A DNA stretch of 64,000 nucleotides, taken from positions 1 through 64,000 of the forward strand of contig NW_019091689.1 of the NCBI RefSeq assembly GCF_001949145.1, read 5' to 3'. A program made the translations under genes and the position numbers. Source of the DNA: Acanthaster planci (lineage: Eukaryota > Echinodermata > Asteroidea > Valvatida > Acanthasteridae). Shown here in pieces: positions 1 through 9,987 of the stretch (position 1 is its first letter; every line of letters starts with the position of its first letter). The notes beneath the pieces are model-generated. The model was given only the letters and a program-made list of their open reading frames with translations, had not been told where the DNA came from and searched no databases.

Positions 1-398
1 ATTTTCAAATAGATATGCCATTTTGGAAAGAAACCCTTCAAATGGGGCTGGGGATTGATCCAATGGAAGTAGAGGCGGGTAGGGTTGGATAATCATGAAA
101 CGGTGAGATTCCAAGGTTATGCACCATTATAATTCAAATGAACAGTCGATTGCTGATTCTGCTCACAAGCATTGCACTCGGACAAGTTGTTGATCAGTAC
201 ATTGTCTCGGACTGGGATAAATTAAACTACTGTATTACACAGAGGGTAAAAAAGGCGACTGAGGTAATTTAAACATACTCTTTTTGAGTTTATTTTGAAT
301 TTTTACAACAAAGAAAACGCTTAAGTAGTTTTAAACGATTGGAACAAGAGAAAAATAAATATGAAGTTTCAGATTAAAAAAAGAACCGAAACAGAAAA

Positions 399-506
399 AG
401 GTGAGTATCGAGTTGGCCCAGCAGTCTCGTACCCTTACTGGGAAGTTAGGGTGGTGAGAGAATTTGCTTTAGTCTCATATTCGATCCACTGAGCTACGGC
501 TCACCT
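399..506 (+). repeat. tRNA-like head module, unit 1
   Basis: A 108-bp segment closed by a perfect 7-bp pair, AGGTGAG at 399-405 with CTCACCT at 500-506, like a tRNA acceptor stem. It contains a near-consensus A box (TGGCCCAGCAG, one mismatch) and a B-box-like ATTCGATCC about 65 bp downstream, the Pol III promoter layout of tRNA-derived SINEs. It is too long and irregular for a functional tRNA. No cloverleaf prediction was run. Confidence 0.5.
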
Positions 507-1567
507 CGAAAAACACTTGGCAGGAATTAGATTATTAAACGTTCGTCAGTGATGGTGCAATTCATCAGTGTGATGCAATGCATTGAAATTCAGCCGCCTC
601 CGAAACGGGCATCCAGAGCTATAGCTAGGTCTGCGCGTCTCCGCGCATTTCCAATGCAGCGAAGACCTAGACCTAGCCCTAGACAACAAATTCGGATGCA
701 GCCTATGTGTGGGTTTTATTCTGTGGTGCCATCGTACGACGCGTACGGAGATGTGCCAATGAGAGACATGTTAATATCAAAGTCCGTTTCTTGGTTGTGA
801 GAACTTTTTCTTTCACGCAACTGAATTTGCAACAGACAGTAAGTGCCATTTTGGTACTTTTCAGAATCCTACTCTCTCTCAGTTGTCCGTAGTCAGTCTT
901 TAAGCTTTAAACTCGCTGAAGACAACTTTCGTGAGTCAAATAGCGATTAAACAATTTAGGGACAAATGGTACACTGCTAAACCTCTTTCATAATTGTGGA
1001 AATGTTGTATGTTTTCGAATGGATATATCATTTTGGAAATTATTTGGACTTTGGATGCATCCGATGGAATTAAAGATGGGCAGGATTGGATAATAAATGG
1101 CAAGATTCCAAGGTTATGCATGATTCTTATTAAAATGAACAACGAATTTCCGATTTCTCTCACAAGCATATTCAATTGGACAAGATTTGGATCAGCACAT
1201 TGTCTTTGCACTGGGGAAAATTAAACTACTGATTGATAGCGCTTTCCTACTCAACTGATTTTCTGATCTACAGTAATTTATTGTAACAATCAGTAATTAT
1301 TGATACGGTGAATATAACTTGACATAATTATACATTTATGATTCACAGATCGGATGCATGAAAAGTGAAAAGTATATATCCAACTTCAGTTTAAACAAAT
1401 GAATTACATAGAGGGTAAAAAAAGGCTACGGCTGTGATCTTAACATGCCTATTTTTTAAGTTTCTTTTTAATTTTCACATCAAAGAAAACTTTAAAGTAG
1501 TTTTAAACGATTGAAACAAGAGAAAAAAATATGAAGTTTCAGATTAAAAAAGAACCAAAACAGAAAA

Positions 1568-1659
1568 AGGTGAGTATCGAGTTGGCCCAGCGGTCTCGTA
1601 CCCTTACTGTGAAGTTAGGGTGGTGAGAGAATTTGCTTTAGTCTCATATTCGATCCACA
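1568..1659 (+). repeat. tRNA-like head module, unit 2 (3' end lost)
   Basis: Same module as at 399, with a perfect A box TGGCCCAGCGG. It ends abruptly after CGATCCACAG, so the 3' half of the acceptor-like stem is missing, and it joins directly to the distal part of the monomer. This marks the internal deletion of unit 2. Confidence 0.5.
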
Positions 1660-2038
1660 GCGTATTGATCAGCGCATTGTCTTTGCACTAGGGAAAATTA
1701 AACTACTGATTGATAGTGCGCTCCTTCTCAACTGATACTCTGATCTACAGTAATTTATTGTAACAATCAGTTATTATTCCTACGGATAATTTTACATTTA
1801 TCATCAACAGATCGGCTGGCATGAAAAGTGAAAAGTATAAATCCTCTTCAGTTTAAAAAACATAATTACATTGGAGGGGTAAAAAAGGCCTATCGGTGTA
1901 ATAATTCAAGACCGCATTTTCGTGTATGATGAATTTTCCGAACAAACAAAAGTTAGAGCAGTATTTCACGATCGCAAACATGAGAGAAATGAGAGAAAGT
2001 TTTATACAAAAAAGAATTAAGAAAAGAAAAATAGAAAA

Positions 2039-2146
2039 AGGAGAGTATCGAGTTGGCCCAGCGGTCTCGTACCCTTACTGTGAAGTTAGGGCGGTGAGAG
2101 AATTTGCTTTAGTCTCATATTCGATCCACTGAGCTACGGCTCACCT
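2039..2146 (+). repeat. tRNA-like head module, unit 3
   Basis: Same 108-bp length as the unit 1 module. A perfect A box (TGGCCCAGCGG) and the B-box-like ATTCGATCC are kept, but the left stem arm is AGGAGAG, so the closing stem has one mismatch with CTCACCT. Confidence 0.5.
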
Positions 2147-3092
2147 CGTAAAACACTTGGCAGGAATTAGATTATTAAACGTTCGTCAGTGATGGTGCAA
2201 TTCATCAATGTGATGCAATGCTTTGAAATTCAGCCACGTCTGAAACGGGCATCCAGAGCTATAGCTAGGTCTGCGCGTCTCCGCGCATTTCCAATGGAGT
2301 GAAGACCTAGACCTAGCCCTAGACAACAAATTCGGATGCAGCCTATGTGTGGGTTTTATTCTGTAGCGCCATCGTACGACGGAGATGTGCCAATGAGAGA
2401 CATGTTAATATCGAAGTCCGTTTCTTGGTTGTGAGAACTTTTTCTTTCACGCAACTAAATTTGCAACAGACAGTAAGTGCCATTTTGGTACTTTTCAGAA
2501 TCCTACTCTCTCTCAGTTGTCCGTAGTCAGTCTTTACAGCTTTAAATTCCCTAAAGACAACTTTCGTGAGTCAAAATAGCGATTAAACAATTTAGGGACA
2601 AATGGTACACTGCTAAACCTCTTTCATAATTGTGGAAATGTTGTATGTTTTTCAAATGGATATATCATTTTGGAAATAAACCTTTCATTTGGACTTGGGA
2701 TGCATCCGATGGAAGTAAAGATGGGCAGGATTGGATAACAAATGGTAAGATTCCAAGGTTGTGCATGATTCTTATTAAAATGAACAACGAATTTCCGATT
2801 TCTCTCACAAGCATATTCAATTGGACAAGATTTGGATCAGCGCATTGTCTTTGCACTGGGGAAAATTAAACTACTGATTGATAGCGCGCTCCTACTCAAC
2901 TGATACTCTGATCTACAGTAATTTATTGTAACAATCAGTAATTATTGATACGGTGTATGTAACTTGCCATAAATATATATTTCCCATTCACAGATAGGAT
3001 GGCATGAAAAGTGAAAAGTATATATCCTGCCTCAGTTTAAACGTCAAATGAATTAGATTGGAAGAGTCAAAAAAGGCTACGGCTACGGGAAA

Positions 3093-3139
3093 AGTTGAGT
3101 ATCGATTTGGCCCAGCGGTCTCGTACCCTCACTGTGAAT
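3093..3139 (+). repeat. tRNA-like head module, unit 4 (truncated)
   Basis: Only the first ~47 bp (AGTTGAGTATCG, A box, CTCGTACCC) survive before unrelated sequence begins. This is the right-hand edge of the tandem array, about 740 bp upstream of the sorting nexin start codon. Confidence 0.5.
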
Positions 3140-3881
3140 AATTCTGCTGCTACTTTTGAAAAAGACATTTTCCTTTGGTAATCTTTTTTTAATAAAAAAG
3201 AAAAGCAGTCATGTAAACTCTTAACTACGCAAGACAGGCAGTCACCTCTTAGTCTTTTGTTTTCAAGCAATGACCGCGGGAAGATACTGCGTCTCTCTAA
3301 TATTGTCTGTGATTTTTGGCTCCTCCCATAAGATTTGGCCTGCTGAATATTGGAATTTGCATTTGTACCGTTGGAAATGCTTATTTGTTTAGTGTGAATG
3401 TTCCAGTGTCAGGTCTGTGCAAAGGGTTAAAAGGATAGCGCCCGGATAGGGCCTGGAAAGATAGGCCCGACTGACTAGACAATGAGTGCTTTCGTTGCTG
3501 TACATCTGAATAGCTTGTAAGTGTGACTGAAATTCACACACGGAGGTCTTGTGGTGGTCTTGCTGTATCTTATGGGACCTTGAAATGGTTTTTAACGGGT
3601 CTAGACCTGCAACACTGTAACCAGGAGCAGTGAAAACATTTTTTAAAAAGTAAAGCTGCAACGGAAAGAATGCCGCGGCCTCGAAAAGCTTTGAGTGACA
3701 TTTTGCTAATTGGAGACAAGACGACAAGCGCAACAAACGCACTATTCTCAGTCCACTAAATAACATGGCGACAGACGGTCATGACAGTTCACGGCCACCA
3801 GACATGCCAGAGATCAGTGTTCACTGCTCACAGGAATGAAAACTAATTATGCTGTAATATTCACATCAACTGCTGTAAATT
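3140..3881 (+). promoter_or_regulatory. Upstream region of the sorting nexin gene
   Basis: Spacer between the repeat array and the first coding exon, presumably holding the promoter and 5' UTR. I see no convincing TATA box at a supported position. A short in-frame upstream ORF lies at 3765-3839. The long minus-strand ORF here (3389-3766) has no recognisable domain or splice support and is not taken as a gene. Confidence 0.35.
3765..3839 (+). promoter_or_regulatory. Upstream ORF ahead of the SNX20/21-like start
   Basis: ATG in good context (AACATGG), 24 codons, TGA at 3837-3839, ending 42 bp before the main ATG and in the same frame. If it lies in the transcribed leader it could lower initiation at 3882 or require reinitiation. 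The transcription start is not visible, so its presence in the mRNA is inference. Confidence 0.3.
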
Positions 3882-4113
3882 ATGGCGTCCAAGCTGAAAA
3901 AGATAGCCTGTGACGTGAGCATTGATGACCCCGTGAGTTCGACTGACGATTCTGAACTGGGGAGTGAGGACATCGACTTGCAATTTACCGGGCGATTGTC
4001 TTTCCGGAAGTCTGCCCTTGGTGGTGACGACAGCGGTGATCTGTCCGCCGATGACGAGGACAGTGACAGAGAGAGTCAGCGTGGTGCAACCGGTGATGTC
4101 TCTCGTCGTAAAG
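3882..4113 (+). CDS. SNX20/21-like exon 1
   Basis: Starts MASKLKKIACDVS in a good context (AATTATGG). Encodes the acidic, Ser/Asp-rich N-terminus, including STDDSELGSEDIDLQF. Ends RRKG on donor AAAG|GTATTG in phase 1. Confidence 0.85.
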
Positions 4114-6717
4114 GTATTGTTAAGACACTGATTAATAAAACAACTCAAAATGATGTTTCACATCACATGAATCATTCAATCAATCTTGTTTATTTTTCAC
4201 ATAACAATACAGTAAATATCACAGATTTACAGCAATAAATGTGGATGGGGACCTCTAAAAAGCAGAGCTTGTCTAGTAGTAGTGCCCCCAGAAATTAAGT
4301 TAAATAACAACTACAAACACACGCATAACGGTATACACACCCACACTTGTTTTACATACCTTTGTTCTCCTGTGGTTGAGGTAAATGCTCTTTTTTCTCC
4401 CACTAGGATAACTCCTTCGAGCTGTATTTTTGATGATGATTTCCTGGACTGTTCCTCTTCGTTTTATTGCAGATAACCTTGACCCTTGAATTTTTCACTC
4501 TGTTTTTATAAAACTTATCCTCAGGCCATAATTTATTGATTAGGCCCTATTAGTAGGAATATTGCCGATTGGGAACTCACCGGTAAATTTAAAATTTCCA
4601 GTACCGCAGTAATGGAGTTACTGCGATAATATAGAGACTGAGTATACATGTAGCTCAATTCAGAGGCTTTGTACAGTGTGCCCTCACGAAGGACAGGTCT
4701 TTGTTCCTGACTGATATGTACATGCATGTACATATACATGTATTGAGTACATACTCTGTACTTGAATTGCAAGTGTATTTAAATAACAAAAATGCCCTCT
4801 GTGAGGGCGCTTCAATGCATGTAACCTCTCTCTTTTACAAGTGTTGCTTAGACTTGCAAGAGTAACGTGAAGCACTGGGATAACTTGGCCCAGACTCTGT
4901 GCTACATATTCCATGTATCTCCATACCCCTAAGTCCTGCCACCTGTTGAAAAAATGTGGAGAAGTTTGTATTGTCATTTTTGACTTACAAATTGTCACCC
5001 ATAGTAATTCGTACATAACAAGCAGGGGAAAAACATACGGGGCATAACTAGATGTATGTACATGTATATACTTTCCATTTAAATTCTAAACTAAAAATGT
5101 GACTAGAAAACAAAATATTCAGCTGTGAAATACTGACCATAAAACCCTGAATCTCAAGATGGTAATTACAGGATTAAGGAAGGTGTACGTGTGTATACAT
5201 ACATGTAGAACCCAGTCATTGTAACTTTGCCCCTCAGAAGTTAAGGCACGAAGAATATGCTGTTGATTTTTAGGATGGAGTTACGTGTACATGTAGGTTC
5301 CTGGCAAAAATTGCCAAGAGTAAGTGAATAACTTGAGGTAATTGAATTTAAAGATGGTTGCCACAGACTATTTCATGAGCTGGTTTCTCGTAACCAAAAC
5401 ATACAGCTTCCAATGCAGACAGTGTCGGCAGTGTCCACAGCCTTCAACTTGGTTCAAAGGCCAACAAGTTTCATCCTGGAAGGACCATCTTTGAGGTTGT
5501 GTCAGCCAAGACAATGAAAGATGGCAACTCTAGATTTGTCGTAAGTAACAAGTGGATACAAACAATTGATGCAGAAAATGATAAAACAATAGAGAAGGGG
5601 ATGAAAATTGACAGTTTTCGTGAAAATGGAAATATCCAACTCCTCCGTCGTTGATAGTTTGTCAGTGTGTTACTGTTGGGTGCCCCCCCCCCGAGATATG
5701 TCCTCTCTCCTGATTATGTCCATGGATATGTTCACCCAGTATGTATAATTTGGAACTTGGGACACAAACATTTTCTTGTTGAGCATGCTTCGGGCCCTTG
5801 TCATTCCTAGCATACATTAGCCTTCTGTCTCACCTGTTTGGAAGACCTGCATACAGACTGCAAAGTCATATTAGTATAATCTCTGCAATCCGCATGTACA
5901 TGTAGGTAAAGATACTGAAGAATGGATCTATAGAACATCTCCATTTCTTTAGCTCTTTCTTCTTCAATGACACTGATAATGAGATCAGTGCCCAGATAAC
6001 ATGCTCGTTTTATCAACGTTACATTTTGGATTGCAGTTGTATACTGTGGCTGTCCTGAGAACAATTAAGAATGACACCTCACAAGCCACTGTTGAGAGGA
6101 GATACTCTGATTTTCACCAACTGAACACCAGCCTACGGAAGAGATTCCCACGGATAATGGAGAACATTGAGTTTCCAAGGAAGACTCTGACCCGAAGCTT
6201 CAAGCATGATTTTATCGCTGAACGGAGCCGGGCTTTTGAGGCCTTCCTGACATGCATCTACAAGTACGAGTGCATCCGCCTGTCGGCAGAGTTCCAGGAC
6301 TTCTTCTATAATCATGACCTGCGGATCGCCTACCGCTATATGACCCAGGGCAACTTCCAGGAGGCGGTGCCCTTCCTGCAGAACACCCTCCACCTGCAGG
6401 AGAAGATGCTGGGGCCTGAGCATCCAGACACAGCCCGGACACAGTGCGCACTCATCGTGGCATACATGTCTCTGGAGGAGGGTGAGGCCCACGTGCACGG
6501 CTATGCCGAGTCGGCCTGGGAGACCATTGGCAAGGATGAAACGAACCCTTTCCTCATACCACTGCTGCAGATCCTGATTGGCATCCGATGGAGGCTGCAG
6601 CTGGACAAGCGGGACCTGGAGAGCCGGCTGACGCGCTACGTAAAACAGGACATGGCAGGACCCATCAAAATGCCTACGCTGGAGGATCTGATCATGCAGT
6701 GTCTCTCCCATATGTAG
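3882..6717 (+). CDS. Sorting nexin 20/21-like protein (PX + PXB/TPR-like), complete, 3 exons
   Basis: Join 3882-4113, 5419-5540 and 6037-6717: 1035 nt, 344 residues plus stop. Human SNX20 and SNX21 are of similar size. The N-terminus is acidic and Ser-rich, as in this family. The PX domain spans about residues 97-215, with the phosphoinositide-binding RRYSDF motif (139-144), a basic KRFP segment, and IEFPRK followed by RSRAFEAFL. The C-terminal half is the TPR-like PXB region, including LGPEHPDTARTQ. Known SNX20/21 proteins sit on PI3P-containing early endosomes and recruit cargo or partners; the same role here is inference. Intron phases (1, then 0) keep the frame. A single invertebrate gene probably corresponds to both vertebrate paralogues. 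Exon 3 is clearly more GC-rich than its surroundings. Confidence 0.93.
5419..5540 (+). CDS. SNX20/21-like exon 2 (start of PX domain)
   Basis: 122 nt between acceptor CAATGCAG and donor GTC|GTAAGT, with no ORF of its own in the usual length range. Together with exon 1 it makes an exact multiple of three (354 nt). Encodes KFHPGRTIFEVVSAKTMKDG, the first PX beta strands. Confidence 0.85.
6037..6717 (+). CDS. SNX20/21-like exon 3 (rest of PX, PXB domain, stop)
   Basis: Acceptor GGATTGCAG, then LYTVAVLRT continuing the PX fold; stop TAG at 6715-6717. Contains RRYSDF and the whole C-terminal TPR-like region ending LEDLIMQCLSHM. The antisense ORFs here are shadows of this exon. Confidence 0.92.
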   Translation: MYTVAVLRTIKNDTSQATVERRYSDFHQLNTSLRKRFPRIMENIEFPRKTLTRSFKHDFIAERSRAFEAFLTCIYKYECIRLSAEFQDFFYNHDLRIAYRYMTQGNFQEAVPFLQNTLHLQEKMLGPEHPDTARTQCALIVAYMSLEEGEAHVHGYAESAWETIGKDETNPFLIPLLQILIGIRWRLQLDKRDLESRLTRYVKQDMAGPIKMPTLEDLIMQCLSHM

Positions 6718-7221
6718 AGCCGCCATTGTTCCTTGGATGCACCCTCAAATTCTTGAACAAGATTTTGCAATATTTATTTCCTTACCTTGCAATTGAGGAG
6801 CCTGCTATTCCATTCACTGAAGAGGTTACAGGGCGGAAAGTTATTGTTTACAAGCAGAGCTTAAATAGTTCACCGCCTTAACTGCCATTTAACAATATGG
6901 AAATTAAAAAAATCCTTAATCTTGCCTTTGTTTTCAGGCAATTTAACAAAACAAAGTTACAAAAGTTGTAATTGCACTTGCCAAATTACCCCTCATTTTG
7001 AGCAGATACAAAATAGTAAACAAGCACAACAAACTCAGTATTTGTACTGATCTCCACTGAGGCAGGAACGTGGATGTTTGGACTGTACTGGGTAGCCCTT
7101 TTTTCTCTTCATTATGTCTAGACAAAGATACCATACCACCTTTCAGTCTCAGGTGTATGTAAGGCCACACTTTTTTCTTTCAGGGATTACAGATCAGCTG
7201 GCTTTTTCTGTCCAAAGAGGA

Positions 7222-7227
7222 AATAAA
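7222..7227 (+). terminator. Candidate polyadenylation signal for the sorting nexin
   Basis: AATAAA about 505 bp after the TAG at 6717. No transcript evidence is available, and other A-rich sites exist downstream. Confidence 0.3.
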
Positions 7228-9727
7228 ATATTGTTTGATTTTGGCCCATTTTTAATTCTGTATTTCCACTGAATTTTTAGATTCTTGTAGCATAAGGGTC
7301 AAGAAAAAAATTAGGAAAAAAGATAACAATTATGAACACCATCGTTTACAGCAACACCATGCAACACAAAAAAATTACTTCATTTTCTCTGGCTTTTTAC
7401 CAGTTTCCTTGTTTATCAAAACCATCGGGACAGAAACATGGCTGACCTTGATTCAGAAGTACATGTAGATGTTTTCCTTTCATCTCCAGCACTGCCTCAA
7501 AATGAGAAGAAAAATCTCTGTAATCTTAAAAACAGAAAGAAAATGTGGCCTGTAAAACTAGATATTAAACTGTTTGGTCGAGTGGTATGTAGAATCCAGG
7601 TCAAATTGATACGGATGTTGAATTTTATCCGTTGCAACTCTGATATCTTACAGATTGTGATCATATAATGCATTGTGCAATGTTAGCTTTTATACTACTT
7701 CCTCTAACTTTTTAACGTTCTGGTTGTGATGGGGGAATATGGTTACCTTGAGACGGCTTCTGTTTGGGCTGACACCATCGCTTGCAGATTCAGGGTGCCA
7801 AAGGGGGCCACCCCCACCTCACCTCAAAAAAAAAAAAAAATCGAAAAATAATTAGTGAAAGGTCTGTTTTTATTTCCCTTCCTTATATATAAAAATGAGC
7901 ATGTAAAAATCCCCAAAAATGTAGCTTCACCTCCCAGAAAGGCCATAGGCATGTAAAAGTATGTGAAAAAACTCCAGATTTTTGGACCCCCCCCCAAAGC
8001 AATGAAACAACTTTGCTCCCCAACTAACTTTGGTTGTGGATCCGCCCTCGGACACCATCGGTCAGTAGGTTTGCATAATACGTACACGCACTTGCACTTT
8101 GCTCATTTCCAGTCTGTGGTCTGTTATGGGGGGGGGAGGTATGTAGACTGTCCCCTTTCCCAACGTCCTCATAACTGAATGGTGATTGAGGTGGGAACAG
8201 TCTTTCTGTTCACTGATGATTGGGCTCCACTGGGGACGAGCGTACGTGTATATTTACAGTACTCGTTGATTAATAGCATTTTGTTATCCTTTGGTAATGA
8301 ACTTTAGAATGAGTGTTTGTGAACTGCATGGTTAACTGATCTTTATGCATGAATTTTGCGGTGTGTTAGAAATGGAGTGTTCCTTTTAAGACTTAAAAGG
8401 ATCGCAATAGTTTTATGCTGAATGAAAAGTTCCTTTGTTTCGTCCTGTCGTGTGTATACATAGAGTATGTGTAAAGAATTATTTCATTGCTTGCCATAGC
8501 CCGAGCCATTCTTTTTAGACATGTACAGGTAGAAATTTTGATATGCAGTGCGCATTCCCCTGCTTGAAATGTGGTATTATTCCACAGTAGTGCTGGCCTT
8601 TCTGTAACACTGGATGAGATCATCCGTATAAGTACTGCCTTCGACGGATTAGTCTCAGTCACTCATGGTGCCAACTGACTTTTAATGCGTGTCTGGTGTT
8701 TTGCCTGAAGATTTGTTTTAAATTGACACAAAAGCCTACAGGTGAAGATCCGTTTAAGAACACCTTTTTGCCGAGCTAGATGAGACGAGTTGCCATGTCT
8801 AAATTCTTTTTTTTTTCAGTCCTTGCTAAGCCATAATAGTTTTTTTACCGGAAGATACCAATGACCGTGTTTGGCTGATTCGTTGTACATTTCTAAACTA
8901 CTGTTGTGACGTTTTGAATGTACATGCACCTTGCATCTTCTCTTGATCGTGAAGAAATCCACACAGCTTATTCATCATGTACATCTTGTAGCCGAATATT
9001 GTGAGTGAAATGGTGTGCAGAACTCATGTATGTGTAATTCTTCAGATGGGTTTGAGATGTTCGAACGCTGCAACAGTTAAAATGCTATTGATAATACATG
9101 TACATTTACTTTAATCGTTAAGTACACGTAGTGAGTTCCTCTGATTTTTGCATTTCTCTCCACAAACTTTCTTTTCAGCTGAATAGATATATTTTTAATG
9201 TAAAAAGCCAGTTTGTTTTTTTTAAGTATCGAACTCATTTGGCCACGGTATATCAAAATGTCAATTGTATTTTATAATTTGTCAGTATTATGAAGGACAC
9301 ATTATATTGCTTCCTGCTGATGTTTTAAGATTTTACCTCTCAGCTGTTACTTTGTAACTCAGCCTCGCCAAAGGTTGGCTAAAGGACAATCTCTAATTGT
9401 ACATGTATTTTATTTTTGCTACTCAGGTTGCCTTATAAGATTTTTGTATTTAATTTGCCACAACAGTTAAAATGCTTTGGTTTCCCAATACATGCAATTT
9501 GCAAACGGATCTAAGCGTCCCGTTTGCAACAGCCTTTTGTTTTTTCATGTGTCACATTTTTCTTTTCATGTTTGGCGAAATGCATGGAAAGAAGAGCCGC
9601 GGAGTTACAACAAGCGGCTTGCCTTAAACACTTACATGTACATGTACTTGCTTCATGTTAAAATGTACAACCGGTGCACTACAAATGAACTATATAAACA
9701 TTTATTTATGATCTTCTGGGCTGGACG

Positions 9728-9987
9728 GGCAAACGTCGTGGTTTCACTTTGCAAACGCCATTGGTCACTGTTTCAAACGCCGTGGTTTTAAGTTAGAAGT
9801 CAACTCGGGCTCATTTTCCACTCGACTGAGTTTAAAAGTTGAACCTCGATGTATGCATGAACCATGGCGTACGAGGTTTTACGTTTTATAAGTAGAATCG
9901 GGACATTAGAAAGTTGAATCACGAACTTTGAAAGTTGAACCATGACATTTTAAAGTTAGAGTGCGATGTTGAACCACGACGTTTGCC
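9728..9987. mobile_element. Foldback element with inner subrepeats
   Basis: Outer inverted arms GGCAAACGTCGTGGTT (from 9728) and AACCACGACGTTTGCC (ending 9987). Between them, the left half repeats CAAACGCC(A/G)TGGTTT-like units. The right half repeats AAAGTTGAACCACGAC-like units in the opposite sense. This is the structure of a foldback, hairpin-forming non-autonomous element. No coding capacity is seen. Confidence 0.55.

Larger units (their letters stand above)
1..3139 (+). repeat. Tandem array of ~1.1 kb monomers, each headed by a tRNA-like module
   Basis: Four or more head-to-tail units. Tail of unit 0 is 1-398, unit 1 is 399-1567, unit 2 (internally deleted by about 700 bp) is 1568-2038, unit 3 is 2039-3092, and a truncated head of unit 4 is 3093-3139. 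Units 1 and 3 align along most of their length; for example the stretch from CACTTGGCAGGAATTAG at 515 recurs at 2154. The unit 0/1 and 1/2 junctions share the same sequence, ATGAAGTTTCAGATTAAAAA then GAACC, which shows true tandem repetition rather than independent insertions. Small ORFs inside are shared between copies but are short and degenerate, and no transposase or reverse transcriptase is recognisable. It could be a satellite or a tandemly amplified non-autonomous element. Confidence 0.85.

Noticed and set aside
399-506. Functional tRNA gene
   Set aside because: Acceptor-like stem and A/B boxes are present, but the 108-bp length, poor anticodon region and tandem repetition argue for a tRNA-derived repeat.
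6133-6726. 197-residue minus-strand ORF
   Set aside because: Exact antisense of the GC-rich, well-supported sorting nexin exon 3.
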